A DNA stretch of 64,000 nt from Lachnospiraceae bacterium (GTDB lineage: Bacteria > Bacillota > Clostridia > Lachnospirales > Lachnospiraceae). The stretch is taken from positions 62,001 to 126,000 of the forward strand of contig JAETRI010000007.1 of assembly GCA_021770245.1 (NCBI GenBank), in the 5' to 3' direction. Below are positions 56,694 to 64,000 of the stretch, piece after piece (the first letter of the stretch is position 1; the number at the start of each line of letters is the position of its first letter). Made by a program: the position numbers and the translations under genes. The notes beneath the pieces were generated by a model. That model was not told where the DNA came from and searched no databases. It saw only the letters and a list, made by a program, of their open reading frames with translations.

Positions 56694-57047
56694 ATGCCAC
56701 AGATCAGGCCAATTACGGACCTACGGAACACCAATGAAATTTCCGAAATCTGTCATGCCAAAAAAGAGCCTGTGTTCATTACCAAAAACGGATATGGCGA
56801 TCTTGTTGTCATGAGCATGGAAACATATGAGTCCATGCCGGAAACCGCCAAAACAGATGCTGCAATCTTAGAAGCAGAAACCGAATATGCCCGGGACGGA
56901 ATATTTCATGATGCCAGAAGCGCATTTGATTCTTTAAGGAAAGGGGCCTATGCCGGCAAGGGCTATCGGCAGCTTTTCGTCGGAAATGATACGGTTATTT
57001 ACCGTATTGACGAAAAGCGCCGACAGGTTATCGTCATAACCGTCTGA
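56694..57047 (+). CDS. Phd/YefM antitoxin fused to a C-terminal remnant of a RelE/ParE toxin
   Basis: A 117-residue ORF; ATG 56694 has AAGGAGG upstream. Residues 1-85 are a Phd/YefM antitoxin (PITDLRNTNEISEICHAKKEPVFITKNGYGDLVVMS), ending DARSAFDSLRK. The last ~30 residues, GYRQLFVGNDTVIYRIDEKRRQVIVITV, match the C-terminal strands of RelE/ParE-type toxins, but the toxin's N-terminal half is missing. After the TGA the same frame continues YTPNQF and TAA (57068), the usual toxin ending, so the TGA looks like a mutated CGA arginine codon. The ORF is probably an internal deletion of a former two-gene module. Confidence 0.75.
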   Translation: MPQIRPITDLRNTNEISEICHAKKEPVFITKNGYGDLVVMSMETYESMPETAKTDAAILEAETEYARDGIFHDARSAFDSLRKGAYAGKGYRQLFVGNDTVIYRIDEKRRQVIVITV

Positions 57048-57118
57048 TACACTCCCAACCAGTTTTAACGCGCACGCGTTGTTTAACAGGGCCGTTCGTG
57101 CGCCGCCCCTTTTGCTCC

Positions 57119-58795
57119 CTATTCATAAGCGATCTTCAAAAGTTCCTCAGGCGTACTGATCCCCTTCTTCACCAGCTTGAGGGCGTTTTCTTTCAGTGTA
57201 TGCATCTGCTGGTGCTTTCTGGCGTACTCCACGATTTCCTCCGTGGAAGCGCGGTCGCTGATCATACGGCGCAGGGGAGCGTCCACGGCGATGATTTCGT
57301 GGATGGCGATGCGGCCCCTGTAGCCGGTATTGCTGCACTGGGCGCAGCCTCTTCCCCGGCGGATTTTCACCACGTCCTCTCCCAGAAGCCTGCGTTCCTC
57401 CGGGGTGGTATCCACCTCCTGGCTGCAGTTGGGACAGACCTTGCGCATCAGGCGCTGGGCCATGAGGCCCACCAGAGAGTTGGCGATGAGGTATTTCTCC
57501 ACGCCCATGTCCTCCAGACGCACGATGCTGGAAGCCGCGTCGTTGGTATGGAGCGTGCTGAGCACCACATGGCCCGTAATCGCCGCCCGGACGGAAATCT
57601 CCGCAGTCTCTCCGTCACGGGTCTCGCCCACCATGATGATGTCCGGGTCCTGACGCAGCAGGGCGCGCAGGCCGTTTTCAAAGGTCAGGCCGGCCACAGG
57701 GTTCACCTGGGTCTGGTTGATGCCCTTTACGTTTTTCTCCACCGGGTCTTCAATGGTGGAGATATTGAGCATCCGTTTGGAAAGGTATTCCAGGATCATG
57801 TAAAGGGTGGTGGATTTGCCGCTCCCTGTGGGCCCCGTGATATAGATGATCCCGTTGGGGCAGTTCAGCAGGGGAAGGAAATGCCGGTAGCTTTCGTCGT
57901 CCATACCGAACTGATCCGCATAGTCCAATTGGGCGGTGGAGGAAAGCAGGCGCAGTACGGCCTTCTCCCCGAACACGGTGGGCATCAGGGACACACGGAT
58001 ATTCACGGGTCCGCTCTCCGTCTTCACCCGGAAATGGCCGTCCTGGGGGATCCGCTTCTCCGCGATGTCCAGATTGGCCATGATCTTAATCCGGGCCACC
58101 AGGGGCTGATGGATGTTCCTCTGCAGGGATACATATTCCATGATCACCCCGTCGATACGCATACGCACCTTGGTTTCCCGGTCAAAGGGCTCGATATGGA
58201 TATCGCTGGCGTTGCTCTTGATGGCCCTTTCCACCAGGCTGTTGAGCAGGTGGATGATGGGCGCCTCCTCGTCCACATTGTCCAGCTCGGTGAGATCCAG
58301 ATCGCCCATGTCGTCGGATGCAAAGCCCTCATTGGCCTGGGTGGCCGCCTGTCTCGCCCCCACTTCCGCGAAATAATAGGAAATGGCCTGGCGCAGGGGT
58401 TTCTCCTCGCTAAGCAGGATCTGCAGATAGCAGCCCGTCTGCTGCCGTACTTCCTCCAGGGCAAAATAATTCAGGGGATCGTTCGTCACCAGCACCATGG
58501 TACGGTTTTTCACGCGAAGCGGCAGGAAAAGGTTCTTCTCGGCCAGTTCCTTGTCCACCATGGCCACTGCCTCCAGATCCACCTGCTGCTGGGACACGTC
58601 CACAATCTCCATTTCAAGCCTGCTGGCCAAAGCCTCCAGGACCTGCTGCTCGGTCACAAACTGCAGCTCGATCAGAATCTGTCCCACGCGCCTGTCCCTG
58701 TGCTCCTTTTGATAGGACAGGGCCTGCGCCAGCTGCGCTTCGTTCACATATCCTCTTTCTGTCAGTATTTCCCCGATTCTCAGATTCGCACTCAA
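57119..58795 (-). CDS. pilB: type IV pilus assembly ATPase PilB (GspE family)
   Basis: Hexameric ATPase that drives pilus polymerisation, 558 residues. N-terminal MshEN/T2SSE_N domain (IGEILTERGYVNEAQLAQAL), Walker A GPTGSGKST, Asp box, Walker B DPDIIMVGETRD, the HTNDAASS box and the zinc tetra-cysteine CPNC...CAQC. Start is a TTG (58795) with AAGGAG five bases upstream. Last gene of the minus-strand pilus operon; no PilT retraction ATPase is seen. Confidence 0.95.
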   Translation of the reverse strand: MSANLRIGEILTERGYVNEAQLAQALSYQKEHRDRRVGQILIELQFVTEQQVLEALASRLEMEIVDVSQQQVDLEAVAMVDKELAEKNLFLPLRVKNRTMVLVTNDPLNYFALEEVRQQTGCYLQILLSEEKPLRQAISYYFAEVGARQAATQANEGFASDDMGDLDLTELDNVDEEAPIIHLLNSLVERAIKSNASDIHIEPFDRETKVRMRIDGVIMEYVSLQRNIHQPLVARIKIMANLDIAEKRIPQDGHFRVKTESGPVNIRVSLMPTVFGEKAVLRLLSSTAQLDYADQFGMDDESYRHFLPLLNCPNGIIYITGPTGSGKSTTLYMILEYLSKRMLNISTIEDPVEKNVKGINQTQVNPVAGLTFENGLRALLRQDPDIIMVGETRDGETAEISVRAAITGHVVLSTLHTNDAASSIVRLEDMGVEKYLIANSLVGLMAQRLMRKVCPNCSQEVDTTPEERRLLGEDVVKIRRGRGCAQCSNTGYRGRIAIHEIIAVDAPLRRMISDRASTEEIVEYARKHQQMHTLKENALKLVKKGISTPEELLKIAYE

Positions 58796-58822
58796 AGCTT
58801 TCTCCTTCCGGCCGGACTCCGA

Positions 58823-59452
58823 TTACTCCACGACACTCTTATCAACCATATAGACCGCCAACAGGCACTCCACGTCAGGCTGTTCCACCACGTTCCAGTC
58901 CGCATCCAAATAGACCCTTTCATCCATCCGCAGGGAGCGTACCTGCACTGCCGGATAATTTTTCTCCACCTCGTCCAGGAACGCGAAAACCTTCGCCGCC
59001 TCTCCCCGTAAGGTCAGATTGCCATAGGCAGTGAGGATGTAGCGCTCCGACGGTATCCTGTCGCTCTCCGCCGTCACTCCGTACAGATAGGCTTCCGGTA
59101 TGGCGGGAACCGCTCCCTCAATGGACAAAGACACCGGGAAAAGCCCATGCTTCAGCGCCAGCCCGGTGAGCAGTTCGTCAATCTGGCGGTTTTCCATGGC
59201 CTCATAGTAGGGAGCGGAAGCTTCCTCCAGCGCTGCCCTGCGGGTTTCGATGGAACGTTCCAGCTGGGGAATGGAGTCCATCAGCGCGCTCATTTCCACC
59301 ACGGTGTCCTCCAGCATCTCCGCCTGGAGGACGTTCTCCTGGTAGCGCCCGATCCCCGGCATGATCAGCAGACGGACGAAGAGAAAAAGGATCAATGCGC
59401 TCAGGGAAATTTTCAGAAGCAAAATATCGCTTTGGGTCAATTCCAGTTTCAT
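58823..59452 (-). CDS. PilO-like pilus alignment protein
   Basis: A 209-residue protein with a short cytoplasmic tail, one membrane helix (about 13-33), a coiled coil (about 40-80) and a ferredoxin-like periplasmic-type domain, the layout of PilO/GspM. Sequence similarity is weak and the call relies on position after the PilM/PilN gene and before pilB. The start codon overlaps the preceding stop (ATGA), with GGAGG upstream. Confidence 0.72.
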   Translation of the reverse strand: MKLELTQSDILLLKISLSALILFLFVRLLIMPGIGRYQENVLQAEMLEDTVVEMSALMDSIPQLERSIETRRAALEEASAPYYEAMENRQIDELLTGLALKHGLFPVSLSIEGAVPAIPEAYLYGVTAESDRIPSERYILTAYGNLTLRGEAAKVFAFLDEVEKNYPAVQVRSLRMDERVYLDADWNVVEQPDVECLLAVYMVDKSVVE

Positions 59453-61005
59453 CACACGTCTCCCTCCTCGTCCGCCGCGTCTTCCGCAAAACCGTCCGTC
59501 CCGGCCTCCGGCACGGAGCCGTCCCCGCCGCGGTCCTTTCCTTCTCCCGCATCTTCCGGCGTCTTTCCCTGCGCCTGCGCCTCTTCAGAGATCCGCCCTT
59601 CCATGGTACAGGAAACGGAAAGCGTATACCATTCGTCCTCAAAGTCATACCCCGAATAGTCCACCGTATGGAAAAGGTTGCTCTCCTGCAGCGCCAGAAT
59701 ATAGGCAGGCACATCTATGACTTCCCGGCTGCTGGCCTCAAAGGTCAGCACTCCCGTGGAAGCGTCATACCCGGTGACGGAGCAGCCGATCCTGCTTCCC
59801 CCGACGCTTTCAATCCGGCTCAGCACATCGCTGGACAGCTCCGGATAGACGGACAGGTTCTGGTCCGTCCGCTCCACTGCCGCAATCCCTCCCTCTATTT
59901 CTCCGAGCCGCTGCTGCAGCGAAAGCGCCTCCTGATACCTCTCCTGGGTGGCCGGAGAGTCGATCCACTCCTGTTTGGTACGGATCTTTCGGGCCGCCGC
60001 CGCATTCATCACCGCCACGACCCCGGTCACCGCCAGGCAGCCCGCCAGCACCGCCCCCGGAAGGATCAGGTGTTTCCAGGCTTTCCGGTCCCCCTGCTCC
60101 CTTTCGGCCCTTTCCCTCATCTCCCGGTACAGGTCAATCCGCTTCTCCCTTTTTCCCGCGCATACCAGGGCTCCCACACAGGCAGCCCAGTCGGCGGCCG
60201 TCTCTTGCTGCGGCATGGCGATCCGCCGATCCAGGGACAGGGGAGACGCCTTCAGATTCAAAGCCTCTATCCCCTCCAGGCTCACTTCAAAATCCTCCGC
60301 CGCACAGCCCGCAAAATACACCCAGGTAACGGGATTCTCCCTCTTTTCCCCGGAATAAAACTGCAGGATCCCGGAAATGCTCCTCACAATCTCCGTGCCG
60401 AAGTCCAGCGTACCCGGTTCGCTGAACAGACGGTTCCGCCCGGAATACAGATATCTCCCTCCCTGGCAGAGAATACTGGTCATACTCCCTTCTTCAAAGA
60501 AAAGGAAGATGGCGGTGGCATCCCGGCCTCCCTCCGTCTGTCCCAAAAGGCGCAGGTATCCTTCCATAGGGACCGTTATGCCTCCGACCGTGATCCCGGC
60601 CTCCCCGCACATCTTGAGAAAGCGTTCCAGCTGCCCTTCATCCGCGCCTCCCGCGCAGATATCCAGCCCGCTTTTTTTATCCGAATAAATGGGGGCAAAA
60701 TCCGCGGTTTCGTTCCGGAATCCGTCCGCCATCTCCTTTGACGCCATAGCCGCAAGCTGCCTGCCCTTTGCATAAGGCAGCTTCATCACCCTGGCCGAAC
60801 ACAAACCGGCCGGAAGCACCAGGCGGACGGGATTGGTTTTCCATTCCCCATTAAGCCCGGCCAGCGCCTGTCCCCAGCGGTCAAAGGAATCCCCCTGCCC
60901 CTGCAGGGAAACCTTTTCCACCCGGGTCAGCGCGGGAAATCTTCCCTCTCTGCCTGACGCCGCCAGGATGCAGTCCTCCCCAAATACGATGACACTCTGA
61001 CTCAT
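59452..61005 (-). CDS. PilM-PilN fusion-like pilus assembly protein
   Basis: A 517-residue protein. The N-terminal ~340 residues have an actin-like layout resembling PilM (SVIVFGEDCILAASG at the start, with VRLVLPAGLCSARVMKLPYAK in the middle); a single membrane helix (about 355-377) and a C-terminal coiled-coil plus periplasmic-type domain resemble PilN. A tail rich in Glu, Gly and Asp ends the protein. PilM and PilN are usually separate proteins. ATG 61005 follows GAGGAAAA and a GCCGCC-TCCG-GGCGGC hairpin; the track start at 61128 is too long. Confidence 0.7.
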   Translation of the reverse strand: MSQSVIVFGEDCILAASGREGRFPALTRVEKVSLQGQGDSFDRWGQALAGLNGEWKTNPVRLVLPAGLCSARVMKLPYAKGRQLAAMASKEMADGFRNETADFAPIYSDKKSGLDICAGGADEGQLERFLKMCGEAGITVGGITVPMEGYLRLLGQTEGGRDATAIFLFFEEGSMTSILCQGGRYLYSGRNRLFSEPGTLDFGTEIVRSISGILQFYSGEKRENPVTWVYFAGCAAEDFEVSLEGIEALNLKASPLSLDRRIAMPQQETAADWAACVGALVCAGKREKRIDLYREMRERAEREQGDRKAWKHLILPGAVLAGCLAVTGVVAVMNAAAARKIRTKQEWIDSPATQERYQEALSLQQRLGEIEGGIAAVERTDQNLSVYPELSSDVLSRIESVGGSRIGCSVTGYDASTGVLTFEASSREVIDVPAYILALQESNLFHTVDYSGYDFEDEWYTLSVSCTMEGRISEEAQAQGKTPEDAGEGKDRGGDGSVPEAGTDGFAEDAADEEGDV

Positions 61006-61228
61006 TTTTCCTCGCATTCTGCCGCCTCCGGGCGGCTTTTTGTTTCCTAATCGAAAATGGCAGGACCGCCATTCTCTGTCTTCCATCCATACCTGCATCG
61101 CTTTTTGCAGGCGGTCCTTGGCCCGCATAACCGATCCTTCAGGCGCAGGTTATACGCAGCCTGTAAAAACATGGGGAAACCCGCTTTCCGAAAGCCGGTT
61201 CCGTCCACATCCCTTCCCGCAGCATCCT

Positions 61229-62425
61229 CTAAGCTGCTCCCTCTATAGCACTGTAGGACTCATAGACCGGCAGCATCACAGCCACAATAATAAAGCCTAC
61301 CAGAAACGCCATAATACAGATCAACACGGGTTCCAGCATGGTCACCAGCCGCTTGGTGGCGCTTTCCGCTTCCTCCTCCATGGTCAGCGCAATGGAGTCC
61401 AGCATGGCATCCAGACGTCCGCTCTCCTCCCCCACAAGGATGGAACTGGAAAGCTTGCGCAGAAAACCGTCCACCCCCCGCAGCGCCTGGGAAAGCGGGA
61501 TGCCGCTGCGCACCATGGTGATCACCTGATCAAACTGGCTGCGCACATAGACATTGCCCACGGTATCCCCTGCGGTCTGCAGCGCCGAAGCAATCGGCAT
61601 GCCGCTGGAATACAGGCTGCTCAGGGTCCTGGAAAAACGCGCCGTATAGATCACCTTATTCAGCTTACCCACCACGGGCATGTGTACCTTCATATAATCA
61701 ATGCCGTAACGCACCCTTGGGATTTTCAGCACAATCCGCAGGATCACAGCTAAGATTGCCACAACCAGCAGGGCAACGTACCACTGGTTCACCAGGAAAT
61801 CCGAAGCCCCCATCAGCATTTCCGTCACCGCAGGAAGGCTTTCCATTTCATTGAAAAGCTCCTCAAACTGAGGCAGGATAAAGGTCACAATCAAAATCAC
61901 CACCGCCACGCACAGCACCAGCAGCACTGCCGGATAGGTCATAGCCGAACGCACCTGCCCTTTCAGCCGGTTTTCCCTTTCATAATGCAAAGACAGCCGG
62001 TTCATCACCGCATCGATATTCCCGCTGCCCTCCCCGGAACGGACCATTCCCAGCATCAGCTGCGGGAAACAGTTTTTCTGCTCCATGGCCTCCGACAGGC
62101 TGACCCCCTTCTTCAATTCCGTCAAAAGATCCAGATAGAGCGCCCGCGTGGCAGCAGAAAGCCCCTCCTCATCCGCAATGATCTCCAGCCCCCGCACAAT
62201 GCTCACCCCGGAGGACAGCAGTGTGGAAAGCTCCCTGCAAAACTCGGAAAGCTGTTTTGACGAAAGCTTCCTGTGTTTCTTCACCGCGGACGCTTCCTTT
62301 GCTTCGATCAGAAACAGACCCTGTTCCTTCAGCTGCTGCGCCAAGACGCCCTCCCCGGCAGCTTCCATGGATCCCCGCCGGAGTTTTCCGTCCATCCCCT
62401 TTGCCGTATATCGGAAATTTGCCAT
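61229..62425 (-). CDS. pilC: type IV pilus inner-membrane platform protein PilC (GspF family)
   Basis: A 398-residue GspF protein with two T2SSF domains (FCRELSTLLSSGVSIVRGLE and FSRTLSSLYSSGMPIASALQ) and three membrane helices, the last near the C-terminus (LICIMAFLVGFIIVAVMLPVY). It connects the PilB motor with the pilin filament. The 224-bp gap to the PilM/PilN gene holds the latter's hairpin cassette and nothing else recognised. Confidence 0.95.
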   Translation of the reverse strand: MANFRYTAKGMDGKLRRGSMEAAGEGVLAQQLKEQGLFLIEAKEASAVKKHRKLSSKQLSEFCRELSTLLSSGVSIVRGLEIIADEEGLSAATRALYLDLLTELKKGVSLSEAMEQKNCFPQLMLGMVRSGEGSGNIDAVMNRLSLHYERENRLKGQVRSAMTYPAVLLVLCVAVVILIVTFILPQFEELFNEMESLPAVTEMLMGASDFLVNQWYVALLVVAILAVILRIVLKIPRVRYGIDYMKVHMPVVGKLNKVIYTARFSRTLSSLYSSGMPIASALQTAGDTVGNVYVRSQFDQVITMVRSGIPLSQALRGVDGFLRKLSSSILVGEESGRLDAMLDSIALTMEEEAESATKRLVTMLEPVLICIMAFLVGFIIVAVMLPVYESYSAIEGAA

Positions 62426-62478
62426 CCGAAAACTCCTCTCCTGCGCGACAGTTCAGACCCGTCCGAACCGTTCCTCTC

Positions 62479-63282
62479 CTACAATAACGACAGATACCAC
62501 CCCACGGCCGCATCGCCCCAAAAAAGCGAGGCCGAAAGCCCCAGGGCCAGAAACGGCCCAAAAGCGATCTGCTCCTTCCGGGAAACCCGTCCCGCCGCCA
62601 GCATCCCGATGCAATAGATGCCCCCCAAAAGAAGCCCCACAAACATCGCAAAAACCACCGCCCGCCAGCCCAGCAGAAAGCCGCTCGCCGCCATCAGCTT
62701 GATATCCCCGCCGCCGAAAGCCCCGGATACCGCCAAGGCCAGAACGAACATGGGCACCGATACCGCCGCAGCCCCGATGAGCCTGTCTGCCAATCCGTGC
62801 TCCGGAAACAGCCACAACGCAGCGAGCCCCAGCAGGACGATCCCTATATGAAAACGGTCATAAATGACCCTTGTATCCCAATCAATCAAGGCAACCATGG
62901 CCAGGATCCCCAAATACAGGAAACCCCAAAGCCCTGCCGGAGAGATCACCCCCGATCCGGAAAGCCCTCCGCCCTGCTCCCGTCCGAAAAACCAACAGCA
63001 CCAGACAAAGGCAGCCCCTCCGGCCAATTCCATACCCAGATACCGCACCGGGATTTTCCCGCCGCAGCCCCGGCATTTCCCACCCTGCACCACATAACTG
63101 ATGCAGGGAATCAACTCCGCAGCCGTCAACACCCTCCCGCAGCCGGGACAATGGCTCCGGCCGCGCACCACGCTCTCCCCGATCGGGAGCCGGCACGCCA
63201 CCACTTGGAAAAAACTGAATATACTCGCTCCCATGGCAAACCGAAGCAGCCACAGCAAGCCGTTCAGCATAACGATCATACT
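62479..63282 (-). CDS. pilD: prepilin peptidase PilD
   Basis: Aspartyl membrane protease/N-methyltransferase that matures prepilins, 267 residues. The zinc-binding CPGC...CRGC domain is intact (SHCPGCGRVLTAAELIPCISYVVQGGKCRGCGG; only the CPGC/CRGC pairs matter), and the catalytic aspartates are in ALIDWDTRVIYD and FGGGDIKLM. Start at 63282 follows AGAGGG; the track start adds 15 residues. The protein is present although no canonical prepilin is in the window. Confidence 0.92.
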   Translation of the reverse strand, partial: SMIVMLNGLLWLLRFAMGASIFSFFQVVACRLPIGESVVRGRSHCPGCGRVLTAAELIPCISYVVQGGKCRGCGGKIPVRYLGMELAGGAAFVWCCWFFGREQGGGLSGSGVISPAGLWGFLYLGILAMVALIDWDTRVIYDRFHIGIVLLGLAALWLFPEHGLADRLIGAAAVSVPMFVLALAVSGAFGGGDIKLMAASGFLLGWRAVVFAMFVGLLLGGIYCIGMLAAGRVSRKEQIAFGPFLALGLSASLFWGDAAVGWYLSLL

Positions 63283-63335
63283 CAACCCTCTGCAGCCCAC
63301 AAGCAAAGCCTGCGGCACTGCCGCCATTAAGGAAT

Positions 63336-63354
63336 TTGAAACACCGTTTCAAAC
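63336..63354 (-). repeat. TTTGAAAC hairpin in the pilD leader
   Basis: TTTGAAAC-GGT-GTTTCAAA on the minus strand, followed by TTCCTTAAT and a GCGGCA/TGCCGC hairpin; similar to the first hairpin of the U32 leader (50524-50548). Confidence 0.5.
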
Positions 63355-63462
63355 TCGTTAACCCCTGCGGCCCGCAGACGCAGCCTGCAATCCTGCATCC
63401 ATCCAAAAACAAAAAAGCTCCAAACATCCCGCCGCCCTTGAAACAGGGGCACACACCCTGCA

Positions 63463-63987
63463 TCAATAAACGGCAGTGTACTCTGTCTGAATATAAGGTT
63501 CCTGATACGATACCACATAACGAAGCGGATCCTTACAATAACTCACGGTAAAGTCCCCCTCCCGATACAGGAAACGCAATACCTCATAACCGCTCTCATC
63601 CGTCTGCAGAACCCAAAAATCCCCAGGCACCTTACTGTCCACAAGCACCCTTCTCCAGACCTCCTCCGTGACCCCTCCCTCCCGGGAGGGATCACGGAAA
63701 GGCCGGCTTGCGGCATAACTCTCCGTCGCCGCCACCTGCAGCGCCAACCGCAGCGCTTTCGCATTCCCCAAAGCCACCTGCGCATCCGCCCGCCGCATAA
63801 TCGCCAGACTCCCCGGGATTGCGGCAGTTAGGACGGCAAGGATGAGGACGGTGACCGTAAGAATCTGGGTTAAACGCCTGTTTTTTAGTTCGCCTTTTAC
63901 CAAATTTTTATTGGAAAGTCCATATTTTAATAACATGTTTTCTTTACGGCGTAATCTTATATTTTTCATCAGTTGCATTGATGTCAT
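63463..63987 (-). CDS. pilin-like membrane protein without a class III prepilin signal
   Basis: A 174-residue ORF at the right edge. An N-terminal basic stretch precedes one hydrophobic helix (about 42-66) and a periplasmic-type domain; ALGNAKALRLALQVAATE after the helix resembles the alpha-1 C-terminus of pseudopilins. A G-F-T-L-x-E cleavage motif is not found at the expected place (KNRRLTQILTVTVLILAV). ATG 63987, 63936 and others are possible; none has a good ribosome site, and the first ~30 codons are AT-rich. It lies at the upstream end of the pilus operon. Confidence 0.6.
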   Translation of the reverse strand: MTSMQLMKNIRLRRKENMLLKYGLSNKNLVKGELKNRRLTQILTVTVLILAVLTAAIPGSLAIMRRADAQVALGNAKALRLALQVAATESYAASRPFRDPSREGGVTEEVWRRVLVDSKVPGDFWVLQTDESGYEVLRFLYREGDFTVSYCKDPLRYVVSYQEPYIQTEYTAVY

Positions 63988-64000
63988 ATTTGCATTTTAC

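Noticed and set aside
57098-59011. 637-residue plus-strand ORF opposite pilB and the PilO-like gene
   Set aside because: Antisense of an intact PilB with all motifs; rich in His/Leu/Gly from reverse complement codon use.

Overview
The window is about 55% GC, and its gene content and order point to a Gram-positive anaerobe of the Clostridia, most likely Lachnospiraceae. The evidence is a CIRCE-controlled hrcA-grpE-dnaK-dnaJ cluster followed by prmA-rsmE, an HPr-like protein without its histidine, mtaB, ireB-ruvX-DUF1292 next to a ribonuclease J, an F-ATPase with a sodium-type c subunit, and strong AGGAGG ribosome sites. The family name is inference. No rRNA, tRNA, CRISPR array or autonomous transposase was seen.

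Layout. 1-7031: an oligopeptide/nickel-type ABC transporter (permease cut by the window edge, second permease, two ATPases, lipoprotein receptor) with an M20 dipeptidase between ATPase and receptor. 7215-11211: a catabolic-looking run made of a UroD/MtaA-fold protein, an NAD-dependent epimerase and two TIM-barrel sugar isomerases. 11669-15817: Sua5-type TsaC, RpiB, uracil phosphoribosyltransferase, dCMP deaminase and a coiled-coil cell-wall hydrolase. 15906-16442: a DUF402 protein on the minus strand. 16876-24067: the complete atp operon. 24404-28009: MoxR, DUF58 and a DUF4129 membrane protein. 28088-32664: a hypothetical protein, a methyltransferase and a large anchored surface protein. 32879-33448: a QueT-type transporter on the minus strand with a riboswitch-like leader. 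33954-43987: heat-shock genes, prmA, rsmE, a cysteine desulfurase and thiI. 44224-51830: HPr-like gene (minus), mtaB, and a group resembling Bacillus yrzL-yrrO (ireB, ruvX, DUF1292, MltG-like fragment, trmR, U32 peptidase) with ribonuclease J and ylbF inside it. 52112-57047: accessory stretch with a MORN-like membrane protein, a GNAT, a low-GC kinase-like gene, a MarR regulator with a histidine-rich extension and a decayed toxin-antitoxin fusion. 57119-63987: a minus-strand type IV pilus assembly operon.

The most unusual feature is not a protein. More than twenty genes, on both strands, carry a small GC-rich hairpin directly in front of the Shine-Dalgarno sequence, commonly hairpin-CAGATGGGAGC-start. 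Longer versions put an A/T-rich hairpin (GRTTGAAA...TTTCAAYC) and CCTGATTTG ahead of it. Before thiI a 67-bp version is repeated four times in tandem, each copy ending in its own GGGAG. In several copies an upstream CTCCC-like stretch can pair with the Shine-Dalgarno, and the pairing is kept by base changes on both sides. This looks like a dispersed family of mobile or amplifying 5'-leader modules that may control translation. A separate family of roughly 210-240 bp near-perfect palindromes occurs three times plus one fragment, and a fifth palindrome lies between dnaK and dnaJ.
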